Of a DNA stretch of 64,000 bases, positions 32,971 to 41,668 are shown piece by piece; the first letter of the stretch is position 1, and every line of letters starts with the position of its first letter. The DNA lies in NCBI RefSeq assembly GCF_003208055.1, contig NZ_QJUE01000002.1, positions 620,001 to 684,000 of the forward strand, given 5' to 3'. The position numbers were made by a program, and so were the translations under genes. This DNA comes from Prochlorococcus marinus XMU1408 (lineage in GTDB: Bacteria > Cyanobacteriota > Cyanobacteriia > PCC-6307 > Cyanobiaceae). The notes beneath the pieces are model-generated. The model saw nothing but the letters and a program-made list of their open reading frames with translations, had not been told where the DNA came from and ran no database searches.

Positions 32971-33133
32971 AGTTGTTTACATTCATCTGCTCCTCAAGTT
33001 TAGTAATTGAAGCTGTTATGGCAGCAAGCTTTCTTTCATAAGATTCTTTGATTGAAATTAAAAAATTTAATTTCCTTGACTGAAAAAATTTTTTTCTTTC
33101 ACTCCAGTTTTGAGATGAATCGCAGAATTTCAT
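32954..33133 (-). CDS. Small protein of unknown function (59 aa)
   Basis: An ATG-started 59-aa frame beginning MKFCDSSQNWSERKKF. It is rich in Lys, Ser and Glu, with a predicted C-terminal helix (YERKLAAITASITKLEEQM) that has heptad-like spacing and could be a short coiled coil. No family is recognised. It converges with the Ap4A phosphorylase and overlaps it by 17 bp. The amphipathic helix and the typical codon pattern for this genome support a real gene. Confidence 0.6.
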   Translation of the reverse strand: MKFCDSSQNWSERKKFFQSRKLNFLISIKESYERKLAAITASITKLEEQMNVNNSSIEG

Positions 33134-33316
33134 TTCAGAATAGTATCTTATGAATCTTAAAAATAATACATAATAATATTGATCTATGTGGATATATCAT
33201 ATTTTTTTTATAAAATATCCAAATTCAAATATATTGACTAATTTAAGATAAATTATTTTAATTCTAAACTAAATGTTTGTTGAATATTAAAAGCCTATTA
33301 CTATGTGTCTAGTTAT

Positions 33317-34363
33317 ATGTCTATTGTGACGGAAGGAGAGGACAAGGAAGTTAAAAGAATTTCAATTGACTTACCGATTGAGCTAATAGACGGCGTAGAT
33401 CGTCTTCGAAAAGAGTGGGGATTAAGAAGAAGGGGACTAGTCTTTGAAAGGTTATTACAGGTAATTTTATCAAATGATATTGATGAGGAAGTAGCTGAAA
33501 ATGAGCAATTTGATTTCAAACAAAGTAGCAAACTAGACAATCTAACTGATAAAAATGGAAAAGCTAATAATAATAATGAAGAAAAAGCACTAGTTATATT
33601 TGGGAATAAGAATGTCGAAATAAAAAATGTAGTAGTTAATCAAGTAAAAACTAATGAGATGCGACCCGATCAAAAGGAATTGAGTTCCACAGGTATTGAA
33701 TTACCTGGTTTTATAAGGAAACAAACTACAAATCTAAAAAGAAGTTTGAGTAAAGATAAAACTATTAAAAACATGGAAGATACTTCTATTACCACTATTG
33801 ATATAAATGATTTAGTTAAAGCAAAAGATGCTGCAGAAAAACATTGGATCTACCTTTATGGGCAAAAACCTACTGAAAGTGTCATAGAGGCATCAATGAT
33901 TTGGTTTGCAAGGGATATTTGGCCTAATGTCGATGGTACTGAAAATATCCCTTTTACATGGAATGCGGCCTGTAAAATGCTTAATTCCTATTGTAATGAT
34001 TGGAAAATAGATTCTTTAACATTTGATCATGTAATTATTTTAGCTGGAGCATTAGAAGATCCCTTTTCAACTAAAAACTTAAGAAACAGAATACCGACAA
34101 TTATTCGCAGATTCGTAAATAAATTCAAACGTAGTCAAAATGTGACTTCATTCCAAACCCTTGAATCTACAATGACAGTTCATGGAGCACTAAAGTTATT
34201 GGGCTTACCCACAAAAGCTGGTTCTTCTCTAACTCTTTCATTCATAAGAGATGCCTACAAGGAAAAAGCACTCTCCAATCATCCTGATGCAGGGGGATCA
34301 AATGAAACAATGAGAAAACTAAACGAGGCTTACCAATTACTTAAGGATCTATACAAAAATTAA
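33317..34363 (+). CDS. Ribbon-helix-helix-like and J-domain fusion protein
   Basis: About 348 aa from ATG 33317; a GTG at 33305 would add four residues. Residues about 13-52 look like a ribbon-helix-helix DNA-binding unit (KRISIDLPIELIDGVDRLRKEWGLRRR): a short beta strand, helix, turn and basic helix. A polar linker (60-160) follows. Next comes a helical middle domain with several Trp (KHWIYLYGQKPTES, MIWFARDIWPNV). The C-terminal J domain has HPD in SNHPDAGGSNE (about 12 residues after its helix II) and ends RKLNEAYQLLKDLY. No zinc-finger or substrate domains. It may link Hsp70 recruitment to DNA binding; function is unproven. Confidence 0.85.
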   Translation: MSIVTEGEDKEVKRISIDLPIELIDGVDRLRKEWGLRRRGLVFERLLQVILSNDIDEEVAENEQFDFKQSSKLDNLTDKNGKANNNNEEKALVIFGNKNVEIKNVVVNQVKTNEMRPDQKELSSTGIELPGFIRKQTTNLKRSLSKDKTIKNMEDTSITTIDINDLVKAKDAAEKHWIYLYGQKPTESVIEASMIWFARDIWPNVDGTENIPFTWNAACKMLNSYCNDWKIDSLTFDHVIILAGALEDPFSTKNLRNRIPTIIRRFVNKFKRSQNVTSFQTLESTMTVHGALKLLGLPTKAGSSLTLSFIRDAYKEKALSNHPDAGGSNETMRKLNEAYQLLKDLYKN

Positions 34364-34370
34364 GCATCTC

Positions 34371-34427
34371 ATGCGTCTCATATGAATCTACACGTGAGTC
34401 TCCGTATGCAACTCATATGAGATACAT
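34371..34427. repeat. Long inverted repeat just after the J-domain gene
   Basis: TCTCATATGA (34376-34385) and TCATATGAGA (34413-34422) pair perfectly. Pairing extends outward to 15 positions with one mismatch and one wobble (ATGCG against TACAT), leaving a 27-nt loop. It begins 8 bp after the stop. No T-run follows, so it is not a classic terminator. It could be a 3' UTR structure or a palindromic protein-binding site. Confidence 0.6.
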
Positions 34428-34700
34428 TGGATAGTATTTAGTTTAGATTTTAAATTTAGATCTAACTAATTCGGAAATATTTGTTTATCAGCCAATTTGA
34501 TTGGTTGAATATCGATTTAAAATAATTTAATTGATTGAGAACTCCTTAATGACAATTTAAAATGATTGTTTTTTTTATTTTAAATATTTAGAATTCCTAG
34601 AAAGCATGCCAATTAGTAGATTAGAAATTTACTTGTCCAAAACTCGTCCATTTTAATTAGCTCCCATATAAAACCTTTCACTGTAAGCATTTTTGAGCTT

Positions 34701-34746
34701 GCATAACTGCTTTAAAGACAGTTATGCCTATGTTAATGATTTTTTT
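34701..34746 (+). terminator. Hairpin followed by T-run
   Basis: GCATAACTG and CAGTTATGC pair perfectly (9 bp) around a 9-nt loop. A run of seven T begins about 13 nt later. The gap between stem and T-run is long for an intrinsic terminator, so it may instead be the 3' end of a small RNA or an upstream element. Confidence 0.35.
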
Positions 34747-35004
34747 GTTTCTACTTGAATACGTATATACTCGGAGAAGGGCGTCTCAACTATCTATTGC
34801 TGGACTCATTGTTAGTCCTAAGATGATTTGAATACAAGACTATATAGATCTATGTATTGCGATGAACGTATAGCGCTGAGTTTTTTTACAAAAAAGACAG
34901 TTTCTTGAATTGATTTAATAAAGAACATATTAAAAAACCTAAAACGGTGATATTTGAGGCCATTCTTCTTATGCGATATTTGTCTAAACAGTCTCAATAG
35001 AGTC

Positions 35005-35023
35005 TAGGTGCAAGTCTCACCTA
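35005..35023. repeat. Short stem-loop downstream of pheT
   Basis: TAGGTG and CACCTA form a 6-bp stem with a 7-nt loop, 25 bp beyond the pheT stop codon on the minus strand. It resembles a tRNA T-arm in shape but lacks the TTCRA loop. It may protect the 3' end of the pheT message. Confidence 0.35.
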
Positions 35024-35047
35024 AAGAAAAGAATAAGACCCGCGAGA

Positions 35048-37522
35048 CTAGCTTCTTAAGTCTGCTTTTAATTTCTCTTTAAGAGCTTTTCTTATCTTTT
35101 CATGTATGGGATTTATATCTTCTTCTACAAGAGTTTTTTTAGTATCTCTATATCTAATTCTAAAAGCCTGGCTAATCTCTTCTTCGGGAATCGATGATCC
35201 TTCGTAACGGTCGATCAATTCCACTTTTTCTAATAGTGGTCTTCCAAATTTTTTTATTAGATTGATAATTTCTAAGGATGTGTGCTTTTTTGAATGAATA
35301 AGTGCAATGTCTCGTTCCATGTAAGGAACAGTAGGATAATCTTTGTAAATTCTTGTCCAATTAGTTTTCCTCGTTGCAGCTTTTATCAATGGATCAAATT
35401 CGAGATTAAATAAATAAGTTTCTTTAATGAGATTAAATTTCTCAGATAGAGAAGGATGAATTTGACCAAAGAAACCGATACTTTTACCTTCAACAAATAA
35501 TTCAGCAGTTCTACCTGGATGCATGAAATGCTTATCAGTTAATTGTTTATCAATAGTTTCTATTGGTAAAACATCGAGAGATTGTTTTAGTTTTCCTCTT
35601 GCTTCAAAATAATCTATTGATAAATGTTTTGATGATACACCCCACTTACTAAGTCGTTTATTGCCAGTTATTGCACCTGATAATAAATTTGTTTCTACAA
35701 AAAATTCTTTATCTTTTTTATAAGTTTTAGCTATTTCAAAAATCCAACAGCCCTCAGCTCCAAAAGAAATATTCCTTTGGAGAATTTTTAGATGTTCATC
35801 CCATACATTTGTTCTTAATCTACTTGTTTCTGTTAGTAGTGGATTTTTGATCAATACAGCATTTTCACCAGAACTGTCAGGGCCAACAAGTGAAGATGTA
35901 ACTACTTCCTGAAAACCATTATGAATAAATGAATTTCTTAGACGTCTTTCAACTAATTTCGAGGGAGATAATACTCCAGGCTCAAGAGGATCAGGCATGT
36001 TCGAATCAAAATTATCATATCCAATTAGTCTCGCTATTTCTTCTATTAAATCAATTTCTCTTGTTAAATCAGATGATCTATAAGGAGGTATTTCTACATT
36101 CCAACCCCAGGAATTAGAGGTGATCTGGCAACCAAGTTTAGTTAGAAAAGTCTCAATCTCATCGTTATTAAGATAACGGGTTCTATTAGAACTTCTATCA
36201 TCAGATAGATTATTAGTGCTTATTAATTTACCAAGTATTCTATTTATTTTCTCAATCCTAAGACCAACACTAATACTTTTCCTTTTAAAATCATTATTCA
36301 CATGAGTCGATTTAATACTTCCTCCTAATTCTAAAGAAATAAGTTGACTAGCCCTTTTTGAAACTGCAATTGTCATATTTGAAGAGATTCCTTTTTCGTA
36401 CCTACTACTTGCATCTGTCCTGAGACCTATTTCTCTACTACTATTTCTAATTGATGTGGGTGTAAAAACAGCAGCTTCTAGCCATATTCTTGTAGTTTTA
36501 TCACTTACCGAACTATTGTTTCCACCAATAACACCAGCTATTGCAATTGGGATATCATTGCATGTAATTAAGTTTATATTAGGATTTAATTTATACTCTT
36601 TTTTATCAAGTGCTAAAAACAACTCACCTTCTTCACCATTTCTAATTCCAAAATCGTTAGGTTTAACTTTTCTACCGACAATCTCATCTAATAGATCTGC
36701 ATCAAAAGCATGTAGTGGTTGACCTTGTTCAAGCATTAAATAGTTTGTTATGTCAACAATTGGATTTATTGAGTTTTGTTTTAATGAACTTAATTTATTT
36801 AATATAGTTTTATTTATCTTGTCTGTATTATCTATACTATCAATATACGTAAGAGAGTAAATACAGTCTGATCCAAAAGACTGAATATTTTTTATCTTTG
36901 GTGTAAATTTATTAAAGTCATCATTGAAATCTAATTTTGGTAATGTTAATTTAGAATTTGTTATTGTAGATATTTCGCGGGCTATACCAACCATTGACAT
37001 ACCATCAGGTCTATTAGCAGTAATAGCTAATTCAATAATAGTGTCATTCAAACCAAGGTAATCAGCAGCATTTGTACCAATAGGGGGTACATTCGATTCA
37101 TTTTCCTCAAGTATTTCTATCCCTTCATTATTACTTTCTATCCCTAATTCTCCAAGCGAGCAAATCATTCCTTCGCTTTCGACACCACGCAAATTAGATA
37201 ATTTTATATGTAATGAATTTGCGGATAAATAGGCTCCTACCTTAGCCACTAGAACGTGATAACCGGCTTTTACATTTGGTGCTCCACAAACAATGCTTAA
37301 TTTTTTGGGTAAACCAACATCTACAGAACAAACTTTTAGCTTTTCCGCATTTGGATGCGGTTTGATTTCGTCAACAAAACCAATAACAACATTCCTTGCT
37401 CGTTCTGATAAATCTTCTAATGATTCAACCTCAAAGCCAGTCATTGAAAGCCTTTCAGCCAAATCGTCAATATCATTGTTAAATTCGACAAGATCTTTTA
37501 GCCAAGAAACTGATACCTTCAT
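35048..37522 (-). CDS. pheT: Phenylalanyl-tRNA synthetase beta subunit
   Basis: Beta subunit of the alpha2-beta2 enzyme charging tRNA-Phe, 824 aa. Domains in order: N-terminal tRNA-binding EMAP-like fold (about 40-150, VVIGFVDEIKPHPNAEKLKVC), B3/B4 editing domain (about 210-400, ANRPDGMSMVG leading in), B5 (about 410-500), the class II-like core, and the C-terminal ferredoxin-fold anticodon-binding domain (YKDYPTVPYMERDIALI near 725). Length and order are standard. pheS is not in the window. Divergent from the rpmG operon with about 117 bp between starts. Confidence 0.95.
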   Translation of the reverse strand: MKVSVSWLKDLVEFNNDIDDLAERLSMTGFEVESLEDLSERARNVVIGFVDEIKPHPNAEKLKVCSVDVGLPKKLSIVCGAPNVKAGYHVLVAKVGAYLSANSLHIKLSNLRGVESEGMICSLGELGIESNNEGIEILEENESNVPPIGTNAADYLGLNDTIIELAITANRPDGMSMVGIAREISTITNSKLTLPKLDFNDDFNKFTPKIKNIQSFGSDCIYSLTYIDSIDNTDKINKTILNKLSSLKQNSINPIVDITNYLMLEQGQPLHAFDADLLDEIVGRKVKPNDFGIRNGEEGELFLALDKKEYKLNPNINLITCNDIPIAIAGVIGGNNSSVSDKTTRIWLEAAVFTPTSIRNSSREIGLRTDASSRYEKGISSNMTIAVSKRASQLISLELGGSIKSTHVNNDFKRKSISVGLRIEKINRILGKLISTNNLSDDRSSNRTRYLNNDEIETFLTKLGCQITSNSWGWNVEIPPYRSSDLTREIDLIEEIARLIGYDNFDSNMPDPLEPGVLSPSKLVERRLRNSFIHNGFQEVVTSSLVGPDSSGENAVLIKNPLLTETSRLRTNVWDEHLKILQRNISFGAEGCWIFEIAKTYKKDKEFFVETNLLSGAITGNKRLSKWGVSSKHLSIDYFEARGKLKQSLDVLPIETIDKQLTDKHFMHPGRTAELFVEGKSIGFFGQIHPSLSEKFNLIKETYLFNLEFDPLIKAATRKTNWTRIYKDYPTVPYMERDIALIHSKKHTSLEIINLIKKFGRPLLEKVELIDRYEGSSIPEEEISQAFRIRYRDTKKTLVEEDINPIHEKIRKALKEKLKADLRS

Positions 37523-37639
37523 GATTTGCTCTCATACGAGTTAAACATAGATGTTCAAATGAATTTATTAAAAAGGGTGCTTAGCCTAGTAAGATTGTAC
37601 TTTGTTTCCTAGACTCACAAAAAGTTTAGCTAAGTTCAT

Positions 37640-37837
37640 ATGGCAAAAAAAGGAACCAGAATAGTGGTCACTTTAGAGTGTACTGAGTCTAGATCTGTAC
37701 CTAGCTCAGAAAAACGTTCTGCAGGAGTATCTAGATACACCACAGAAAAAAATCGTAGAAATACTACTGAGAGACTTGAACTTAAAAAATTCTGTCCTGA
37801 ATTAAACAAGATGACTATTCATCGAGAAATCAAATAA
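37640..37837 (+). CDS. rpmG: 50S ribosomal protein L33
   Basis: 65-aa ribosomal protein. The start [36 protein letters not shown] and the end [10 protein letters not shown] are the conserved L33 pattern. It is the Cys-poor form (two Cys), so not the full four-Cys zinc-binding variant. First gene of a likely rpmG-rpsR-RNase cluster. Confidence 0.96.
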   Translation: MAKKGTRIVVTLECTESRSVPSSEKRSAGVSRYTTEKNRRNTTERLELKKFCPELNKMTIHREIK

Positions 37838-37864
37838 TTATTTTCTTTTATAAACTTTTAAAAA

Positions 37865-38086
37865 ATGACTAATTCACTATTTAAACAAAAGCTTTCTCCT
37901 ATAAAGCCAGGTGATCCTATTGATTATAAGGATGTGGAATTACTTAAGAAATTTATTACCGATCGTGGAAAAATTTTACCTAGAAGACTTACAGGATTAA
38001 CAGCAAAGCAACAAAGAGATTTAACTACAGCTGTTAAAAGAGCAAGAATTATTGCTCTTCTACCTTTTGTTAATCCAGAAGGATAA
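37865..38086 (+). CDS. rpsR: 30S ribosomal protein S18
   Basis: 73-aa S18 with the conserved [23 protein letters not shown] and [24 protein letters not shown] segments that bind 16S rRNA and S6. It follows rpmG by 27 bp, a pairing also found in plastid genomes. Complete. Confidence 0.97.
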   Translation: MTNSLFKQKLSPIKPGDPIDYKDVELLKKFITDRGKILPRRLTGLTAKQQRDLTTAVKRARIIALLPFVNPEG

Positions 38087-38100
38087 TTCTTATAGTAAAT

Positions 38101-38119
38101 ATTCTATTAATAATAGAAT
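38101..38119. repeat. Perfect palindrome overlapping a start codon
   Basis: ATTCTATTA and TAATAGAAT are perfect inverted copies around a single central A. The last two bases of the second arm are the A and T of the proposed start ATG at 38118. In mRNA the arms could fold only with a small loop at the cost of central pairs. As DNA it is a 19-bp dyad that could be an operator. Confidence 0.5.
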
Positions 38120-39389
38120 GTGCAAAAAAATAATAAATAGAGAAATTAATAATATAATATCTAAAAATAAGCAATCAAAAAATATAAACGATTCAGTTAA
38201 AGACCTTACTCACCTTAATACATATACCATTGACGAATCTCATACTATTGAAATAGATGACGCAATTTCAATAGAAAGAAAATCTGATCACTATAAATTG
38301 TGGGTTCATATTGCATCGCCTACTTCATATATTGAATATCAATCAGCTATTGATATGAAAGCTAGGCAACTTATTTCAACTTTGTATTTATCAACTAATA
38401 CTTTATACATGCTTCCTAAAGTTTTGATTAACAGTATCTTCAGTCTAAGTGATAAAGAAAAGAGAGTTTCAATAAGCCTAGGTGTTATTTTTAATGAAGA
38501 CGGTAGTATTAAATCATCAGAAATTGTACAGAGTTTAATAAAAGTAAACTATCAATTAGATTACGAAGAAGCAGATGAACTTATAGATTATGCACCTAAA
38601 GAAGAAGAAGATTTAAGTATTATATCAACTATTTTACAAAAGAGAAACTGTTGGCGGAGAAATTTAGGGGCCATTGAAATTCTCGAACCATATGGAAAAA
38701 TTATTGTTAATACTAACATTCCCAAGATTAAAATAATAGAGCCAACTATATCAAGACAATTAATAAGTGAAGCAATGATTTTATATGGAAATATAATTTC
38801 AGTTTTTACTGAAAATAATAAAATACCTGTTCCCTATAGAGTGCAACAATGTACTAATCAAGCTATTACAAATAATATTAAGAATTCGGAAGATAATGTT
38901 CTATATAATTTTTTACTAAAGAAAACAATGGGTAAGTCATATTATTCCATAAACCCACTGCCTCACTATAGTCTCGGGCTAATATATTATTTACATGCTA
39001 CATCCCCTATTAGAAGATATGCAGACTTAATAGTTCATTATCAATTAAATCGCTTTCTTAATAATAAAGCTCTAATATCTGAAGAGGAAATATATAAAAT
39101 TATAATAGATATAAATAATTTAAGTAAACAAAATATAATGAGATATAGAGAAGATCAAAAAATATGGCTTAATAAGTGGTTCGAAATTAACACGTTAATG
39201 GATTATCAAGTCACATTATTAAATTGGATAAATAGATATAAGGATATTTGTATTTTGTACTTTATTGAATATAAATTTTCTTCTATATGTAAATTGAAAT
39301 CAAAGACACATATAAAAGTCGGTGATAAATTTAACGTCAAAAATATAACTCAAAATTATAATGATATTATTTATTTTCAATTAATTTGA
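38118..39389 (+). CDS. RNase II/R family exoribonuclease, minimal catalytic form
   Basis: RNB-domain 3'-5' exoribonuclease of 423 aa from ATG 38118. The frame is open to 38052, but that would overlap rpsR. The metal site is recognisable as IDESHTIEIDDA (residues 38-49), with the plant/cyanobacterial Glu replacing one Asp. YLSTNTLYMLPKVLINSIFSLS and the later HATSPIRRYADLIVHYQLNRF match the catalytic core and RNA-binding arginines. There is no room for N-terminal cold-shock domains, and only a short C-terminal tail, so this is essentially the catalytic domain alone. It is in the rpmG-rpsR cluster. Contrast with the RNB homologue at 56508, whose site is lost. Confidence 0.88.
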   Translation: MCKKIINREINNIISKNKQSKNINDSVKDLTHLNTYTIDESHTIEIDDAISIERKSDHYKLWVHIASPTSYIEYQSAIDMKARQLISTLYLSTNTLYMLPKVLINSIFSLSDKEKRVSISLGVIFNEDGSIKSSEIVQSLIKVNYQLDYEEADELIDYAPKEEEDLSIISTILQKRNCWRRNLGAIEILEPYGKIIVNTNIPKIKIIEPTISRQLISEAMILYGNIISVFTENNKIPVPYRVQQCTNQAITNNIKNSEDNVLYNFLLKKTMGKSYYSINPLPHYSLGLIYYLHATSPIRRYADLIVHYQLNRFLNNKALISEEEIYKIIIDINNLSKQNIMRYREDQKIWLNKWFEINTLMDYQVTLLNWINRYKDICILYFIEYKFSSICKLKSKTHIKVGDKFNVKNITQNYNDIIYFQLI

Positions 39390-39465
39390 TCATCAACATA
39401 AAAGAAAATTAGCAGTATGCAAAAGTTTTAAAAATATAATATAATAATCAGAATATATAATAAAT

Positions 39466-41004
39466 ATGAAATACACAATTACAACACCGCTATATTATGT
39501 TAATGACAAGCCTCATCTAGGCAGTTCTTATACAACAATTGCTTGTGACGCGATTGCTCGATTTCAAAGACTAAAAGGAAATACTGTACTTTTTCTTACT
39601 GGTGTTGACGAACATGGACAAAAAATTGAACGAACTGCAGAAAGTAAAAACCTTCAACCTCAACTACATTGTGATGATATAACTGAGAAGTATAAGTATT
39701 TATGGGACAAATTAAATATTAGCTATGATCGCTTTGTAAGAACAACATCTAAAGAACATACTTCTTTGGTATATGAATTCTATTCCAAAGTTTTAAAATC
39801 CGATGATGTTTACATGGGAAGGCAAAGTGGTTGGTATTGTGTTGGTTGTGAGGAATATAAGGATGTTGAAGAGAATGATAAAAGTCCAATTTGTTCAATT
39901 CATAATAAGGAATTAGAATGGAGAGATGAGGAGAATTTATTCTTTAAATTATCAAAATATCAAGAACAAATTGAAAAACTAATCCAAATTGATGGTTTCA
40001 TTTCACCGAAAAGTAGAAAAAATGAGATTATAAATTTTGTCTCTAAGGGGTTAAGAGATTTCTCTATTTCTAGAGTAAACTTGAAATGGGGAATAAATGT
40101 TCCTGGAAATAAGGATCACACTTTTTATGTCTGGTTTGATGCTTTATTAGGTTATGTTAGTGGCTCTCTTCGTGATCAAAGTACTCCTGAATTAACCGAA
40201 GATTCCTTATGTAATTGGCCTGCAAATATGCACGTAATTGGTAAAGATATTCTCAGATTTCATGCTGTTTATTGGCCTGCAATGCTTCTTTCCGCTGGTA
40301 TGAAAACACCTCGAAGCGTCTTTGGTCATGGTTTTTTAACTCGAGAAGGTCAGAAAATGGGTAAATCATTAGGTAATGTACTAGACCCCATTGAACTTTT
40401 TGAATATGGGGGAATCGATGCTATGAGATGGTATCTTCTAAGAGATATTGAATTTGGTGAAGATGGTGATTTTCAAATGAGAAGATTTGTAGACATCGTC
40501 AATAGTGATTTAAGCAATACCATTGGTAATTTATTAAATAGAACAATAACAATGTCTAAGAAGTGGTTTAAGGATAGTATTCCTATAAATGATCCTTCTT
40601 TAATTAAATCCACCTTGCATGATGTATCGAGAATCAAAATAAAAGAATATATGTCTGCCTTTGAAACTAATAATTTTAAGCACTCTGCAAATTCAATAAT
40701 AGACTTTGCTAATAGTGCTAACCTATTTCTTAATGAACGAGCTCCATGGAAACTTATTAAGGATAATTCAAATAAAGAAATCGTAGCTCAGGATATTTAT
40801 TCTGTTTTAGAAGCATGCCGTATAATTGGAGTACTATTAAATCCATTTGTGCCGGATTTAAGTAATAGGATATTAAATCAACTAAATATTAGCTCCAACT
40901 TTATTACATTTGATAATTCATTAAAATGGGGCCTACTTGATCCAAAAAATAAACTTCAAGATCCCAATCCTGTAATGAATAAGATTGAATATGAAGTTAC
41001 ATAA
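39466..41004 (+). CDS. metG: Methionyl-tRNA synthetase
   Basis: Class I enzyme charging tRNA-Met, 512 aa. HIGH region PLYYVNDKPHLGSSYTT at the start, zinc-binding cysteines in WYCVGCEEY and PICSIHN (residues about 124-150, a CxxC/CxxH-like knuckle), and the KMSKS counterpart KMGKSLGN near residue 305. It stops after the anticodon-binding helices, so the C-terminal dimerisation domain of longer enzymes is absent, a common short form. The following lipoprotein gene overlaps its end by 14 bp. Confidence 0.95.
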   Translation: MKYTITTPLYYVNDKPHLGSSYTTIACDAIARFQRLKGNTVLFLTGVDEHGQKIERTAESKNLQPQLHCDDITEKYKYLWDKLNISYDRFVRTTSKEHTSLVYEFYSKVLKSDDVYMGRQSGWYCVGCEEYKDVEENDKSPICSIHNKELEWRDEENLFFKLSKYQEQIEKLIQIDGFISPKSRKNEIINFVSKGLRDFSISRVNLKWGINVPGNKDHTFYVWFDALLGYVSGSLRDQSTPELTEDSLCNWPANMHVIGKDILRFHAVYWPAMLLSAGMKTPRSVFGHGFLTREGQKMGKSLGNVLDPIELFEYGGIDAMRWYLLRDIEFGEDGDFQMRRFVDIVNSDLSNTIGNLLNRTITMSKKWFKDSIPINDPSLIKSTLHDVSRIKIKEYMSAFETNNFKHSANSIIDFANSANLFLNERAPWKLIKDNSNKEIVAQDIYSVLEACRIIGVLLNPFVPDLSNRILNQLNISSNFITFDNSLKWGLLDPKNKLQDPNPVMNKIEYEVT

Positions 41005-41668
41005 ACATTTGAGAAAAGTTTACTCATACATTTTTATCTTCATATCAATTCTTACCCTTTTAGGATGCCAAAAGAGTAAATATAAAATTCAGGAAATAGA
41101 TCAAAAAAGCTATATTAGTGATTTTGAGCTTTTACAAGAAAACCCTACAAATAAAAATAGTATAAGGATTACAAGCCCAAAGGCGATTATTGATCCTATA
41201 AAAAATGATATTGAAATATTTACCAGTAAAATTGAATTATTAAATAAAAGTAATATTGAACTATTAGTTAAATCAGGTAATTCTACTCTTAATAATGCTT
41301 TAAATATAATTAGAGTCTTTAATAATGTAAATATTACATTCCTAGAAGCACAAGACTATTATATAAAAACTGATTCTTTTAACTGGGATTTAAACAACTC
41401 TAATATTCTGTTAGATAGTCCGCTAGATATTAATTTTGATACTACTAAAATAATTTCGTCAGGTGGTTCGTATAATCTAAATACTGATATTTTATCGCTC
41501 AATAATAATAAACTAAATAGAAGTATATTTAATAATATTGGTATTGAGAAATATCAAATCGAAATTATTTCGGATAATATAGAATGGTTAAAAAATAACA
41601 ATACATTAGTATTTCAATCTAATAATAAACAGGTAGAGACTTATATTAATTTTCTAAGTATTAAGTAA
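40991..41668 (+). CDS. LptC-like outer-membrane biogenesis lipoprotein
   Basis: About 225 aa from ATG 40991; the longer frame would begin with TTG at 40985. A short basic stretch, a hydrophobic helix and the lipobox LTLLGC (Cys26) mark a lipoprotein. The rest is predicted beta-rich with repeats such as SNIELLVKSGNSTLNN and NWDLNNSNILLDSP, resembling the LptC beta-jellyroll that relays lipopolysaccharide across the periplasm. The family call rests on this pattern and on what is usual after metG in picocyanobacteria. It overlaps metG by 14 bp and the facing CCB4-like gene by 15 bp. Confidence 0.7.
   Translation: MKLHKHLRKVYSYIFIFISILTLLGCQKSKYKIQEIDQKSYISDFELLQENPTNKNSIRITSPKAIIDPIKNDIEIFTSKIELLNKSNIELLVKSGNSTLNNALNIIRVFNNVNITFLEAQDYYIKTDSFNWDLNNSNILLDSPLDINFDTTKIISSGGSYNLNTDILSLNNNKLNRSIFNNIGIEKYQIEIISDNIEWLKNNNTLVFQSNNKQVETYINFLSIK

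Larger units (their letters stand above)
34364..35047. other. 684-bp gene-free interval rich in hairpins
   Basis: No coding frame with support on either strand. It contains several perfect stems, listed separately. It also has two smaller hairpins near 34775-34820 (GAGA/TCTC and GGACT/AGTCC) followed by a T7 run at 34881-34887. The arrangement would suit one or two small RNAs, but no known family core (6S, SRP, tmRNA, Yfr1, Yfr2) could be identified by eye. Confidence 0.45.

Noticed and set aside
35005-35023. T-arm-like hairpin as part of a tRNA
   Set aside because: Loop lacks TTCRA and no acceptor, D or anticodon arm can be built around it.
36456-36722. 88-codon frame on the + strand within pheT
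   Set aside because: Antisense to the conserved core of pheT.
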